Below, in pieces: positions 8,191 through 16,902 of a stretch of 64,000 bases of DNA. The notes under the pieces are model-generated. The model was not told the DNA's origin. It saw only the letters and a list, made by a program, of their open reading frames with translations, and searched no databases. Both the position numbers and the translations under genes were made by a program. Source of the stretch: Desulfurococcus sp. (GTDB taxonomy: Archaea > Thermoproteota > Thermoprotei_A > Sulfolobales > Desulfurococcaceae); assembly GCA_026626905.1 (NCBI GenBank), contig JAPNUX010000001.1, forward strand, positions 124,001 to 188,000, in the 5' to 3' direction. Positions within the stretch are counted from its first letter, which is position 1, and the number at the start of each line of letters is the position of its first letter.

Positions 8191-10796
8191 TGGCTTCAAC
8201 ACTAATAGTCCACGTGATAGGGGTCGGTGTTCTCCTAGCCCTACTAGTAGCTATGGTTAACTACGGCTCTGCGATCTACGAGGAGACACGTTACACTAAC
8301 CTCCAGCGTTTATACGAGGATATAGCGCTTGCTATAGCTGGAAAGCTCAGTGAAGCCATACTAGACGCACTTGTAAGAGGCTTAAACAATACTATAATCC
8401 AGCTAGCAAACCCTGTTGAATCAGCATCAGGAGAGAAGTACAATGTCTACATAGGCTCAGGCGTGTATTTGAGTAAGCTGTTCCCTAGGATACCAGCTGA
8501 CACAGGACTCTACGTTGCTGTAGCAAGCCCCGATAACACTATCTACGGTTACGCTAGAGTAATCGATAAGCCTGTTGAAGTAGCCCGCGGGCAAATAGTA
8601 ATCGATAAGTATAGAGAAGGCTTTGACCCAGGATACGGGTACAGTGAAGGCGGGTCGCTATTCCTCTGCAGAATACCCATCAATATATCCGAGAAGGCAG
8701 GCGTAAACCTAACCGGCTACCCTGTCCTCGTAAACCTCTCCTACGCAGGCATAAACTGCAGCTACCTTGGTAGAGTCTTCACACCTACGAGGAATGATGT
8801 AAGATTCACGGATTCAGATGGGATGACACCACTAAACTACTACATCGAGTACTGGAATGATACAAGCAAGCAGGCATTAATATGGGTTAAAATACCCTTC
8901 CTAAAGGCTGGTGAAACCAGGACGATATACATGTACTGGGGTAACCCCTATGCTATTGAGAAGAACGACCCCTCACTATTCACCTTCTTCGACAACCTAG
9001 GCGTCTACAATAATATAACGGATCTACTGTTGAGTGGTAAATGGGGTATTAAATACGGTAACACGAGCTCGCTGAATGTAACCGGTGGTGGAGCCAACTT
9101 AACTATTTCAGCCGGGTATCAGAATAACCCCGGCTACGTGAACGTGTATACTCTCAGAGACTTCTGGGTTAACGGGACGCAAGGGTATATTGTTGAAGCC
9201 CTCGGTAGACCCGTGTCAACGGGAAAAGATAGTGATAGTCAAAACTACAGGGCAGGCTTCTACACGTGGAATACAACCGCCAGGAAATACGGCTTGCGTC
9301 TAATACCCACTGTAATAGATCCCTCAATCAATATCTCACACTACACCATCATATACGGCAACTGGAGTATTACACTCGACCCTGAAAGCGTAGAGCCTGA
9401 AAGCGTAAACTATGTAGTAGCAAACAACGCTGTAAACAACACTGTAGTAAAAGAAAAAAGTATTGCTATTGCTCAGAGAAGTATTAACTCGACTGGAAAC
9501 TATGCTAGTATCCTCTACAAGATCAAAGTACCTTCTGATAACGTGCTGAGAGGCCTAGTTCTAAGCGATAAACTGGTTAACGAGTCAACACAGGCTTTCG
9601 CTCTACTCTTAAAGAAGAATAAAACCAGTATTTACGTATGCTCACTCGATGTAGATAGTCTACTGAAAACAGGGAATGAAAAACTCAATTGCAGTAAAAT
9701 CAATCCCGCAGGTTCAGATGAATGGTTTTACATTAATGTGACTATTCGAAGCCCGTCCAAGGGGCAGGGTAACCCTGAGCTGAACATGAGCGTTTACACT
9801 TCAACAGGTGAGATCATTTACCAGCTGCATAGGAGTGGTACCCAGGGGTTGCCCGGCGACCCTGCTTTCATTGGGCCAATGGTATACTATGATGGAGTTC
9901 TAGAAGAGTATAATGGCTCATTCTTCGACGACTTAATAGCTTTAAGGTATAGTGAGCCAGTGGACTTAACGACTATAAAGGTTGTCGGCCTGCCTCCAGG
10001 ATGGAGGATTGAAGTACGGGACGGCAACTACACTGTGAGTAGTGTAGTAAATGAAAGTGGGATAGCTGTACTCAATGTTTCAACTCACCCGATTCTCGGC
10101 GTTACTAATCCAGTTGAAATACTAGTGTATGATAGTAATGAAACACTCGTAGACTACTACATTTGGAGTGAGATTCTATCCGGAGGCATGATATTAGTAT
10201 ACGCGCCGGGTATTGAGGGGTCAACAGCATCTACTTCAGCTATGATTCACGCTACTGCTAATAAAATAAATATAGGAAAAAGTTGCAGCGTTCCATCTGA
10301 TAAAACCTACGTGTTCATCCTGAATAATGGCAGCATAGTGTGTAATACTACAGGGAATATAGCCTGGGGTAGCGACTATCTAACAAGCGTGGGATACTAT
10401 AACGGAGTCTTCTACTACTACATCTACACGCCTAGCAGAACACTAGTAGCTAACTGTAGTATCCCTGCTGGAAGCTACAAGCCCCTACTACTGAAGGCTG
10501 TCTTCGGTGTATCACTAGAGGGCGAGGTGCCTCCAGGGCAGGTAAAGGATATAAATACAACTGGAGTCTTCACGAGGATCATGGTTAGACCATTCGTTTA
10601 CCCTGAGCCTCTAGCAGTCTACAATCCAAGTTTAACTCAGAATGCATCTTTCCCCAAGCCACCCATCATAATTGCTGTAGAGCGGGCGGGATACATAGTG
10701 TTCTCAAGCGATCTTGCAGTAGATTTAAGTGTAGTGCTAGGGGATAGAGGCTCGGTCACAGTTGTAATAGCAGTGAAAGGGGTGAGAGGCGGGTGA
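8190..10796 (+). CDS. Large surface-anchored protein with a DUF2341 domain
   Basis: 868 aa. Residues 2-25 form a hydrophobic anchor, followed by a pilin-like amphipathic helix (about 26-65). A DUF2341 module spans about 170-256, recognised by GYPVLVNLSY, then RFTDSDG, then KAGETRTIYMYWGNP. DUF2341 is known from secreted adhesins and sugar-binding surface proteins. The remainder is beta-rich with dense N-x-S/T sequons. It may be an adhesive tip or a large minor pilin of this locus. It overlaps the gene before it by 1 base and the gene after it by 4 bases, so coupling is likely. Its function as an adhesin is inferred. Confidence 0.65.
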   Translation: MASTLIVHVIGVGVLLALLVAMVNYGSAIYEETRYTNLQRLYEDIALAIAGKLSEAILDALVRGLNNTIIQLANPVESASGEKYNVYIGSGVYLSKLFPRIPADTGLYVAVASPDNTIYGYARVIDKPVEVARGQIVIDKYREGFDPGYGYSEGGSLFLCRIPINISEKAGVNLTGYPVLVNLSYAGINCSYLGRVFTPTRNDVRFTDSDGMTPLNYYIEYWNDTSKQALIWVKIPFLKAGETRTIYMYWGNPYAIEKNDPSLFTFFDNLGVYNNITDLLLSGKWGIKYGNTSSLNVTGGGANLTISAGYQNNPGYVNVYTLRDFWVNGTQGYIVEALGRPVSTGKDSDSQNYRAGFYTWNTTARKYGLRLIPTVIDPSINISHYTIIYGNWSITLDPESVEPESVNYVVANNAVNNTVVKEKSIAIAQRSINSTGNYASILYKIKVPSDNVLRGLVLSDKLVNESTQAFALLLKKNKTSIYVCSLDVDSLLKTGNEKLNCSKINPAGSDEWFYINVTIRSPSKGQGNPELNMSVYTSTGEIIYQLHRSGTQGLPGDPAFIGPMVYYDGVLEEYNGSFFDDLIALRYSEPVDLTTIKVVGLPPGWRIEVRDGNYTVSSVVNESGIAVLNVSTHPILGVTNPVEILVYDSNETLVDYYIWSEILSGGMILVYAPGIEGSTASTSAMIHATANKINIGKSCSVPSDKTYVFILNNGSIVCNTTGNIAWGSDYLTSVGYYNGVFYYYIYTPSRTLVANCSIPAGSYKPLLLKAVFGVSLEGEVPPGQVKDINTTGVFTRIMVRPFVYPEPLAVYNPSLTQNASFPKPPIIIAVERAGYIVFSSDLAVDLSVVLGDRGSVTVVIAVKGVRGG

Positions 10797-11911
10797 AGGA
10801 GGTTGTCGAGTATATTCTAGCTATACTTATAATTTTATCAGTACTACCATTCTACAATATGGTTGTATCACAATTCTACACGCCTGAGAAGACTGTTATC
10901 GCAGGCACTGATATCAGTGAGGTCTTCACCACTATAGTCCAGAAGGTTCTTGCAGATGCATTTAATCAAGGTAATCTTACACTCGAAGTCAGCGAGATTA
11001 AGGAGAGCTTGGAGAAAGCTGTTGAAAGTTATGCCGGCTCGCTTGCAGGAGAATACTACTATTATGCTAGAGTATACACTCCCCTCAATATAACAGTGGA
11101 TCCAGTAGGCAGGGTTATCACTGTCACCTCGCTCTTCAATGCAACGATACGTATTCTCGCAGTGTCATTAAACGGTAGTTCAAGCATAGTAGTAGAGCCA
11201 GTGCTCAGTAAAACAGGAGGCGTATACATGTACACCTACAACTACACTACATCCCCTGTTAAAAGCTTCTCAGCAATTATAGCTGTAGGAGAGCAGGGAG
11301 CTGTAAGATTCATAGGGTACTGGCTTAACTCTACAGAAGGCTACACTATAAGCGATAGTACTAGACGCCTGCTAGTACTCGCACCGAGTAATATAACCTT
11401 GAATACCACCAGCTTCTACAATTTCACTGGTGTCAACACCACGCTATACTATCTTGCCTCGAGCACGCTAGCAAACTATACTTCGTCGAAGACAAATATA
11501 ACATGGAACATGAAATTTTCAGGCGGTATCCCCGTAGAAGTACATTATAATATAACTGAGACAAGGTACATGGCCGATGAAAGCAAGCAACAGTACAATT
11601 CATCATTGAAGAAGTACGAAGTCTACCTTGTGAAGGGGAGAACATACTACAGGTACGAGCGGGGGCAGACATGGCCCGTCGAATCTGTATCCAGCATCGA
11701 GGATATCTATGCACCAATATATAATGCTGTACTAGTATCACTAGTATCTCTCAGCGATGGCTCGAAGACTATTCAAGCACCAGTGTACAGGAATACTTAT
11801 ATCCTGACTAATGCTCCCGGAAGCCCGCTGCCGCAGGCTACAAGAGTTTCAAGCTACATTACCATCGGGGCTTTCACCTACATGCTTGAGCTGTGGGTTT
11901 GGAGGCGGTAG
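10793..11911 (+). CDS. Surface-anchored pilin-like protein
   Basis: 372 aa from a GTG that overlaps the upstream stop (GTGA). One hydrophobic helix (about residues 5-28) is followed by a polar extracytoplasmic region rich in beta strands, tyrosine and asparagine. More than ten N-x-S/T sequons are visible, as expected for a heavily glycosylated crenarchaeal surface protein. A charged segment at about 225-275 (MADESKQQYNSSLKKYEVYL part) interrupts the sequence. There are no cysteines in the outside domain. It belongs to the pilus-like operon by overlap and architecture. I do not recognise a family. Confidence 0.55.
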   Translation: MKEVVEYILAILIILSVLPFYNMVVSQFYTPEKTVIAGTDISEVFTTIVQKVLADAFNQGNLTLEVSEIKESLEKAVESYAGSLAGEYYYYARVYTPLNITVDPVGRVITVTSLFNATIRILAVSLNGSSSIVVEPVLSKTGGVYMYTYNYTTSPVKSFSAIIAVGEQGAVRFIGYWLNSTEGYTISDSTRRLLVLAPSNITLNTTSFYNFTGVNTTLYYLASSTLANYTSSKTNITWNMKFSGGIPVEVHYNITETRYMADESKQQYNSSLKKYEVYLVKGRTYYRYERGQTWPVESVSSIEDIYAPIYNAVLVSLVSLSDGSKTIQAPVYRNTYILTNAPGSPLPQATRVSSYITIGAFTYMLELWVWRR

Positions 11912-11913
11912 GC

Positions 11914-12306
11914 TTGAAGATGCAGATTCAGGTTCTAGCATCCAGCATGGCTCTCGCTCTAATTGTAGCGGCATCAGCAATACTCTTCCTGGAGATATAC
12001 GCTTACACCACTAGCTATAAGCTTAAAGTTAGAGAGACTAGTGTCTATGATGTAATACAGGAGAAGCCAGCTTGGACAGCGTGCAGTCTAGCCAGCGAGC
12101 TCCTCTCACGGCTTAACGCTGTAAGAGTAAGCGTGAATATAACAGAGTACAGGCTCTCCGATAGCGTGGAAGTCTTGAGAGCCGAGAACTGTACTGCCGA
12201 AGCCCTCACCAAGAAGAGTGGAGGCTACACGGCAAGCTACACGTATACTACTGGAACAGTCTACGGGACAATCATAAAGTATAGTGTCGAGGTGGTGTAT
12301 GCTTGA
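11914..12306 (+). CDS. Small pilin-like protein
   Basis: 130 aa. The TTG at 11914 was chosen because GGAGGCGG lies 5 bases upstream; an in-frame GTG at 11893 overlaps the gene before. The N-terminus MKMQIQV precedes a hydrophobic helix (about 8-30), then a polar helix-like segment (SYKLKVRETSVYDVIQE) and a short beta-rich tail with two cysteines about 30-60 residues apart. This is the most compact subunit in the locus and the best size match to a major pilin. That assignment is inference. Confidence 0.55.
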   Translation: MKMQIQVLASSMALALIVAASAILFLEIYAYTTSYKLKVRETSVYDVIQEKPAWTACSLASELLSRLNAVRVSVNITEYRLSDSVEVLRAENCTAEALTKKSGGYTASYTYTTGTVYGTIIKYSVEVVYA

Positions 12307-13640
12307 AGACCCAGCTACCTATAGCAGTCGCAGCTGTAATAGTAGTAGTACTCATCGCTACAACACTATTCTACACTACATCAACACTAACCCACATCTC
12401 TAACATCGAGGTACAGTCAAGGAGACAGGAGGTCTGGAGGCTAGTAGACCAGCAGTTAAACAGCATTATCATCTCAGCAATAGCCTCAAGTAATACAACA
12501 GCCTACAATAACTTTACAAGCAAGTGGCTGGAGGGCATGAAAAACTTCGACGATATAAATCAAACCGAGCGACCGTATGAGAGAAAATGCACGCCAGCAC
12601 AGAATGAAGTCTGCAAGACTCCATGCACTCGAAGCGGAAATAATTGTGCCTGTATATGGCCTACACGCTATAACTACACAGGCTTTGTGGAAGGAGGTTA
12701 TAGGACAGCAAACTACACTGGGACTGGAGTAAAGGATGCACTATCTAGATACATGGATATCTTGAATAATACTCTTCAAGTCTACTCCATTGCTGTTGCT
12801 AAGAAAGTCTACGCTTCACTCAATAGCTGGGCTACGCTTATGAGGGATGCCGGGTTAACGGTAGTCGTGTACCCGCCTACAGTAGAGTACTATATCGGGT
12901 TTGAAGGCAATTCCACAGTCCCCTACTCCAGGTTCACTAATATTCTAAGGGTGAATGTATCAGTGGACGTTTTCTCTGTGGAGGCAGGCTACAAGCGGTT
13001 TAATAAGAGTATAGAGTATGGATTTAATGCTACATTCGTAAGAGGCAGGCTGATAGAGGATAGCTTCATTATACCAGTCTACATTAATGCATACGTGGAC
13101 ATCAACGGGCAGAGATCCCTCTATATCCCTGACCCCTCCCGTATACAGCTCTGGGTTTACAGCAGGATGCTTGAGAGACTAGGCTTCGTGAATCTCACTG
13201 AGACTAATGGAGTTAAATACGCTGTTGGTGAGAGGTATGCTTCATACTACTATGGAAACGGTACCACGCTAATACTATTCAAGATACCGCTAGCTAGCGG
13301 CATCAACGCGTACCAGGATGCACGAAGCGTAGCCTCCAAGGTCGTCAATGCAACAATGTTTGTTCCAAGCGTGGACTTAGATGACACGTTTAAGCCCCCA
13401 CAAAATTTGAATGAATCATGGTGCCGGGGAGTATATAATGATGCGACTGCCGCCTACCTTTTCGCCGGCCTGGTATCAGTTGATATTAACGGCTTAACAA
13501 TGTTCAGTGGCTTAAAGATCGTGTTCAAAGTGTACTGGGATACAACTCCTTCCAGCGGGGAAGACTGGTATATAATAATGTATGCCTCGCTTTACGGTGA
13601 TGAGAAAAGCGACTTCCAGATAACTGTACCACTGTATTAG
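12303..13640 (+). CDS. Surface-anchored protein with a cysteine-rich insertion
   Basis: 445 aa from a TTG overlapping the upstream stop (TTGA). A hydrophobic helix (about residues 5-28) leads into a long amphipathic segment (34-60) like a pilin alpha-1 helix. Five cysteines lie within 22 residues (C96, C104, C108, C115, C117), a density unlike the other subunits and suggestive of a disulfide-knotted loop. The rest is beta-rich with many sequons. It is the last gene of the pilus-like run; a T-rich stretch (near 13662) follows and may end the transcript. Confidence 0.55.
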   Translation: MKTQLPIAVAAVIVVVLIATTLFYTTSTLTHISNIEVQSRRQEVWRLVDQQLNSIIISAIASSNTTAYNNFTSKWLEGMKNFDDINQTERPYERKCTPAQNEVCKTPCTRSGNNCACIWPTRYNYTGFVEGGYRTANYTGTGVKDALSRYMDILNNTLQVYSIAVAKKVYASLNSWATLMRDAGLTVVVYPPTVEYYIGFEGNSTVPYSRFTNILRVNVSVDVFSVEAGYKRFNKSIEYGFNATFVRGRLIEDSFIIPVYINAYVDINGQRSLYIPDPSRIQLWVYSRMLERLGFVNLTETNGVKYAVGERYASYYYGNGTTLILFKIPLASGINAYQDARSVASKVVNATMFVPSVDLDDTFKPPQNLNESWCRGVYNDATAAYLFAGLVSVDINGLTMFSGLKIVFKVYWDTTPSSGEDWYIIMYASLYGDEKSDFQITVPLY

Positions 13641-13812
13641 CTTCTAAGGGGTTACTCAATATTTTTATCCCTCTCAACCTTAATATTATAGTATCTTGTG
13701 GTTTAATAATAAATTGAGCTTGTATTCGCCTGAGGGCTTGCCGGGGTGATGAGTTATCTTACGGAGGCTACTAGGTGGTGGGAGACTTAAGCCTGGGGAC
13801 TATGACTCCCTG

Positions 13813-14634
13813 GTGATCCATATTCCCTCGGTATTTTTCTTGAGCGGGGAGCCGTTTACACTCCTCGACATGGTTGTCCGAAATAAAGCCGGGGTTGCCG
13901 CAAGGATATCTGATTTAATTGCTTCGAGAGGTCTTAGCATCGCCAATATAACTACACCTGGCATTATTACAAGCGATATTAAGGAAGGCAGGCTTTTCAT
14001 CCTTGTTGAGAAATGCGATGAAGCATGCGGCTCCAGCATAGAGGAATCCTTGAAAAAAGAGCTAGGTGACATTGTTTTAAGCGTGAAGCATTTATCAGCC
14101 CTCAACGCCTATGTCTTCCCGAAGAGTAGAGTCCTTATGCTAGCTGATATGAGGGCACATATATTCACGCATGGACTGCTGAGAGAGGGCTTTAGAGAGA
14201 TGTATAAGCAGCTAGCATCAACCCCCGGGTTAGAGGCGCACTTCCACAGTCTTCTAAGGAGCTTTGGCCGAGGGATTGGAAGACACCTCTACGAGAGGTG
14301 GAATGTCAGGATAGAGGATGTAGGCGGGTTCGAAGAGTATGTTGAGCGAGGGCTGAGATTCTTCGAAGCCATATATAGTGCTCTAGGCTTAGGAGTAGTG
14401 AAGGCTTCAACAGAAAACTACGTAAACTACCTCATAGAGATAATAGACAACTGGGAGTGCTTAGCACTTAGTGAAGCAGGGTTAGCAGTTAACCCCCAGG
14501 TAACCCTTGGGATAATAGAAGGGTATTTTAACAGCATGCTGGGTAGACGTGTAGCAGTATCCACTACGAGGACGGGTAAAGCTCCCGGTGAAACCTCAGT
14601 GTTCACTGTGGAAAGCTTAGGTAGCTTAGCGTAG
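13813..14634 (+). CDS. ACT-like and V4R-like two-domain protein
   Basis: Residues about 14-85 look like an ACT-type ligand-binding domain (FTLLDMVVRNKAGVAARISDL pattern, then a strand with glycine). The C-terminal part resembles the 4-vinyl reductase (V4R) small-molecule-binding domain: an ECLALSEAG segment, then a helix (LGIIEGYFNSMLGRRV) and a final strand. Such proteins are thought to sense small ligands or regulate transcription. No DNA-binding domain is present. The frame stays open upstream to a TGA at 13750 but has no ATG, GTG or TTG before this GTG, and no strong ribosome site, so the start is uncertain. The family call is tentative. Confidence 0.5.
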   Translation: MIHIPSVFFLSGEPFTLLDMVVRNKAGVAARISDLIASRGLSIANITTPGIITSDIKEGRLFILVEKCDEACGSSIEESLKKELGDIVLSVKHLSALNAYVFPKSRVLMLADMRAHIFTHGLLREGFREMYKQLASTPGLEAHFHSLLRSFGRGIGRHLYERWNVRIEDVGGFEEYVERGLRFFEAIYSALGLGVVKASTENYVNYLIEIIDNWECLALSEAGLAVNPQVTLGIIEGYFNSMLGRRVAVSTTRTGKAPGETSVFTVESLGSLA

Positions 14635-14975
14635 CCCCTCATCTTCCCGTGGATTTCACCGGGAGCATTAACTAATGTTAATGCGTTTTAAGTTTCCGTC
14701 GTGGATTCCAGTTTTCACCCTCCACGTTAGTATTCTATGCCGGCTACATGATTCAACTGTACTGTTTCCTTCAATCTTAAGTCTCACCTGCCCACTGAAA
14801 CTCCATGGATAGTGGAGTTTGAAGCTCCGTGTATACAATTCAAGCTTTAATTCCCGGGGTGTAGGACTTAGACCACGGGGTGACTTGAGTGGGAGTATGG
14901 TGTTAGATGCCGTCTCATGTTTTTAATACCTTTATTTACTATATACAGTGATCAAGGATTGAATGGTGGTGTGTT
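14635..14975. promoter_or_regulatory. Structured 341-base upstream region of a small winged-helix gene
   Basis: No gene is visible. The region holds CGTGGA/TCCACG (14700-14705 with 14721-14726) and a perfect 8-base hairpin AAACTCCA/TGGAGTTT (14798-14805 with 14813-14820, loop of 7). The hairpin's 3' arm could instead pair as GGAG (14815-14818) with CTCC (14826-14829). CGGGGTG occurs twice exactly 21 bases apart (14855 and 14876), two helical turns. A TATA-like TTTTTAATACCTTTATTTA follows near 14919-14938. The layout suits a regulated promoter or a structured leader RNA. All roles are inferred. Confidence 0.35.
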
Positions 14976-15164
14976 TTGAGTGAGCAGAAGACTGTAAAGG
15001 AGAGGATACTTGAGTTTCTGAGGAGCCAGAAGACGCCGTTAATGCCTAAGGAGATAAGCAGGATTACAGGGTTGAATTATAATACAGTTAGAGCTAGACT
15101 CCACGACCTCAGGAAGGAGGGATTAGCTGAGAGGACTGCTGAAGGCTGGATTGCAAAGAAGTAG
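14976..15164 (+). CDS. Small winged helix-turn-helix DNA-binding protein
   Basis: 62 aa from a TTG preceded by GGTGGTGTG. The whole protein is one winged helix: helix 1 KERILEFLRSQ, helix 2 MPKEISRITG, recognition helix NYNTVRARLHDLRKEG, and the wing LAERTAEGWIAKK. This is the plain MarR/ArsR-like fold common among crenarchaeal small regulators. No ligand or dimerisation domain is seen. It stands alone, with long intergenic stretches on both sides; both contain the octamer palindrome TCCATGGA (14802-14809 and 15279-15286), a possible but unproven binding site. Confidence 0.8.
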   Translation: MSEQKTVKERILEFLRSQKTPLMPKEISRITGLNYNTVRARLHDLRKEGLAERTAEGWIAKK

Positions 15165-15343
15165 CCGCATTGACTCTAAAACTACACAGGCCTCCTGAAT
15201 GTTTCCCTTACCCTAGTCCTGCTACTTCTAAACCACCTGCTACAGTATAGTTGCTGTGAGAGGCAGGGTAGCTCTGGATCCATGGATTCCAGGGGAACAG
15301 TAATCATAAAAGCATGTAAAGTAGGGTAGGTTTAAACGGTGGT

Positions 15344-16894
15344 ATGGCTGTGAGCAGCAGTTTCAAAGGTATGTTTACTTGGAAGATGGTGAGTGATCCT
15401 ATCTACGGCTACGTCTACTTTAATAGGGAGGTTGAGGAGCAGGTTATCAATAGTATTGTTGTTCAGAGACTCAGGTACATAATGCAGCTTCAGACAGCGC
15501 ATCTAGTATACCCTGGAGCCGTCCACACTAGATTTCAGCATAGTCTTGGAGTAATGCATTTAACCGGGCTTGTAGCAGAGGATTTCACGGAGAAGCTGGT
15601 ATTCTTCTACGGGGAAAGTATTCTAGAGGGGTTTAAGCCAGCAGTGATTGTGGAGGCTAGCCGGCTAGCCGGGCTACTACACGATATAGGTCACGCAGCC
15701 TTCGGGCATTCATTCGAGCACTCTATTCTATGGAGGAGGGATCCCCCTAGCGATCTCTCGAACCACGAGAAGATAGGGTTAAAGCTGTTTAAAGTTCTCT
15801 TAGAGGATAAGCTGGAGAGCATGGAGAGTAAGCTAGACCTCCCAGGGCTCACCGAGCTAACTGTAAAACTACTGGGAGATAAGGGGGAGCAGCATCCTGT
15901 AATAGAAGCCTTCAAGTGGATTCTAAGGGATGGATTATACCCATCTGACGTCATGGACTTCCTGAGGAGAGATAGCTATTATGCGGGGACAAGCGAGTAC
16001 GGTTATGTGAGCTACGAGAGACTCTATAGAAACACGTATCCAATCATTGAGAATAAATCGTTTAAGGCTGTCCTCGATAGAACCGGGATAGGGGAATTCA
16101 AGCAGTACATGATTGCTAAGGCCAGCATGTACGAGCACGTCTACTATCACAGTGTCTGCAGAGCCTTCGATAGAATACTCGACATTCTACTCGAAAAGCT
16201 GGATGAAGAATACGGGTTCTACGAGAGAGTTGCAGCTATATCGAGGGGCGAGCTGGAAGGATTCCTCGAGCTAACAGATGTATATGTTTACAGCTTAATG
16301 CTCTCAAAAGCCTTGAGAGAGGACTCCGAGGTAGGGCGTTTAGCAAGACTAATGCTGATTGAGAGGAAACCTTTATGGAGGCGGGTTGGCGGAGACTACG
16401 TTTTAAGCGGCTACAAGGGGCCGGTGCTCACAGGTGAGATACTCAGGTTAATCCTCGATAGAAGCTGGAGGAGTAGAGTGGAGACGGCTCTCCTAGAGGA
16501 ACTAAAGAAGAAGCTTAAAGGCTTCAACATAGATGAGAGCAGCCTATGGATAGATATACTGGATTTATCACCTGTACCTAGGACTCTACTATACCCTAAT
16601 GGGGGTGGAGTTCCTAGAGTAGTACTCTACACTGGCAAGGTATCCCGCCGGCAGGTAGTGGTAGATAGAGAGCTAAACCTGCTTGAAGGGGAGTCACCTC
16701 TAGCAGTAATTATTAGAGCCTATGTTGCTAGAGACAAGTATACTATTGAGTTAGAGCCCGTGGTCTCGAAGACTGTAAAGGAGACTCTGGAGAGCATGCT
16801 CGGCATTAACGCAGAGGAGTACAGGAGGGCTGTTGAAGAGGCATATAAATCTACTAGAAGTATTGATCACTCGAGGTTTAAGATGACAATGTAG
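15344..16894 (+). CDS. HD-domain phosphohydrolase (COG1078 type)
   Basis: 516-aa predicted metal-dependent phosphohydrolase related to dGTP triphosphohydrolase and SAMHD1-like enzymes. HTRFQHSLGV (61-70) gives the first histidine, LLHDIGH (111-117) the HD pair, and DVMDFLRRDSYYAG near 203-216 the distal aspartate. The metal site is therefore complete. Homologues in archaea have unproven substrates, perhaps nucleotides. The ATG lies after GGT and an AT-rich promoter region. It heads a closely packed run of genes that extends through nadM to birA. Confidence 0.8.
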   Translation: MAVSSSFKGMFTWKMVSDPIYGYVYFNREVEEQVINSIVVQRLRYIMQLQTAHLVYPGAVHTRFQHSLGVMHLTGLVAEDFTEKLVFFYGESILEGFKPAVIVEASRLAGLLHDIGHAAFGHSFEHSILWRRDPPSDLSNHEKIGLKLFKVLLEDKLESMESKLDLPGLTELTVKLLGDKGEQHPVIEAFKWILRDGLYPSDVMDFLRRDSYYAGTSEYGYVSYERLYRNTYPIIENKSFKAVLDRTGIGEFKQYMIAKASMYEHVYYHSVCRAFDRILDILLEKLDEEYGFYERVAAISRGELEGFLELTDVYVYSLMLSKALREDSEVGRLARLMLIERKPLWRRVGGDYVLSGYKGPVLTGEILRLILDRSWRSRVETALLEELKKKLKGFNIDESSLWIDILDLSPVPRTLLYPNGGGVPRVVLYTGKVSRRQVVVDRELNLLEGESPLAVIIRAYVARDKYTIELEPVVSKTVKETLESMLGINAEEYRRAVEEAYKSTRSIDHSRFKMTM

Positions 16895-16902
16895 GTGGTT
16901 TA

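Noticed and set aside
13746-13752. GTGATGA, resembling a C box of a C/D RNA
   Set aside because: No D box (CTGA) at the needed spacing and no terminal stem, so it was not called.
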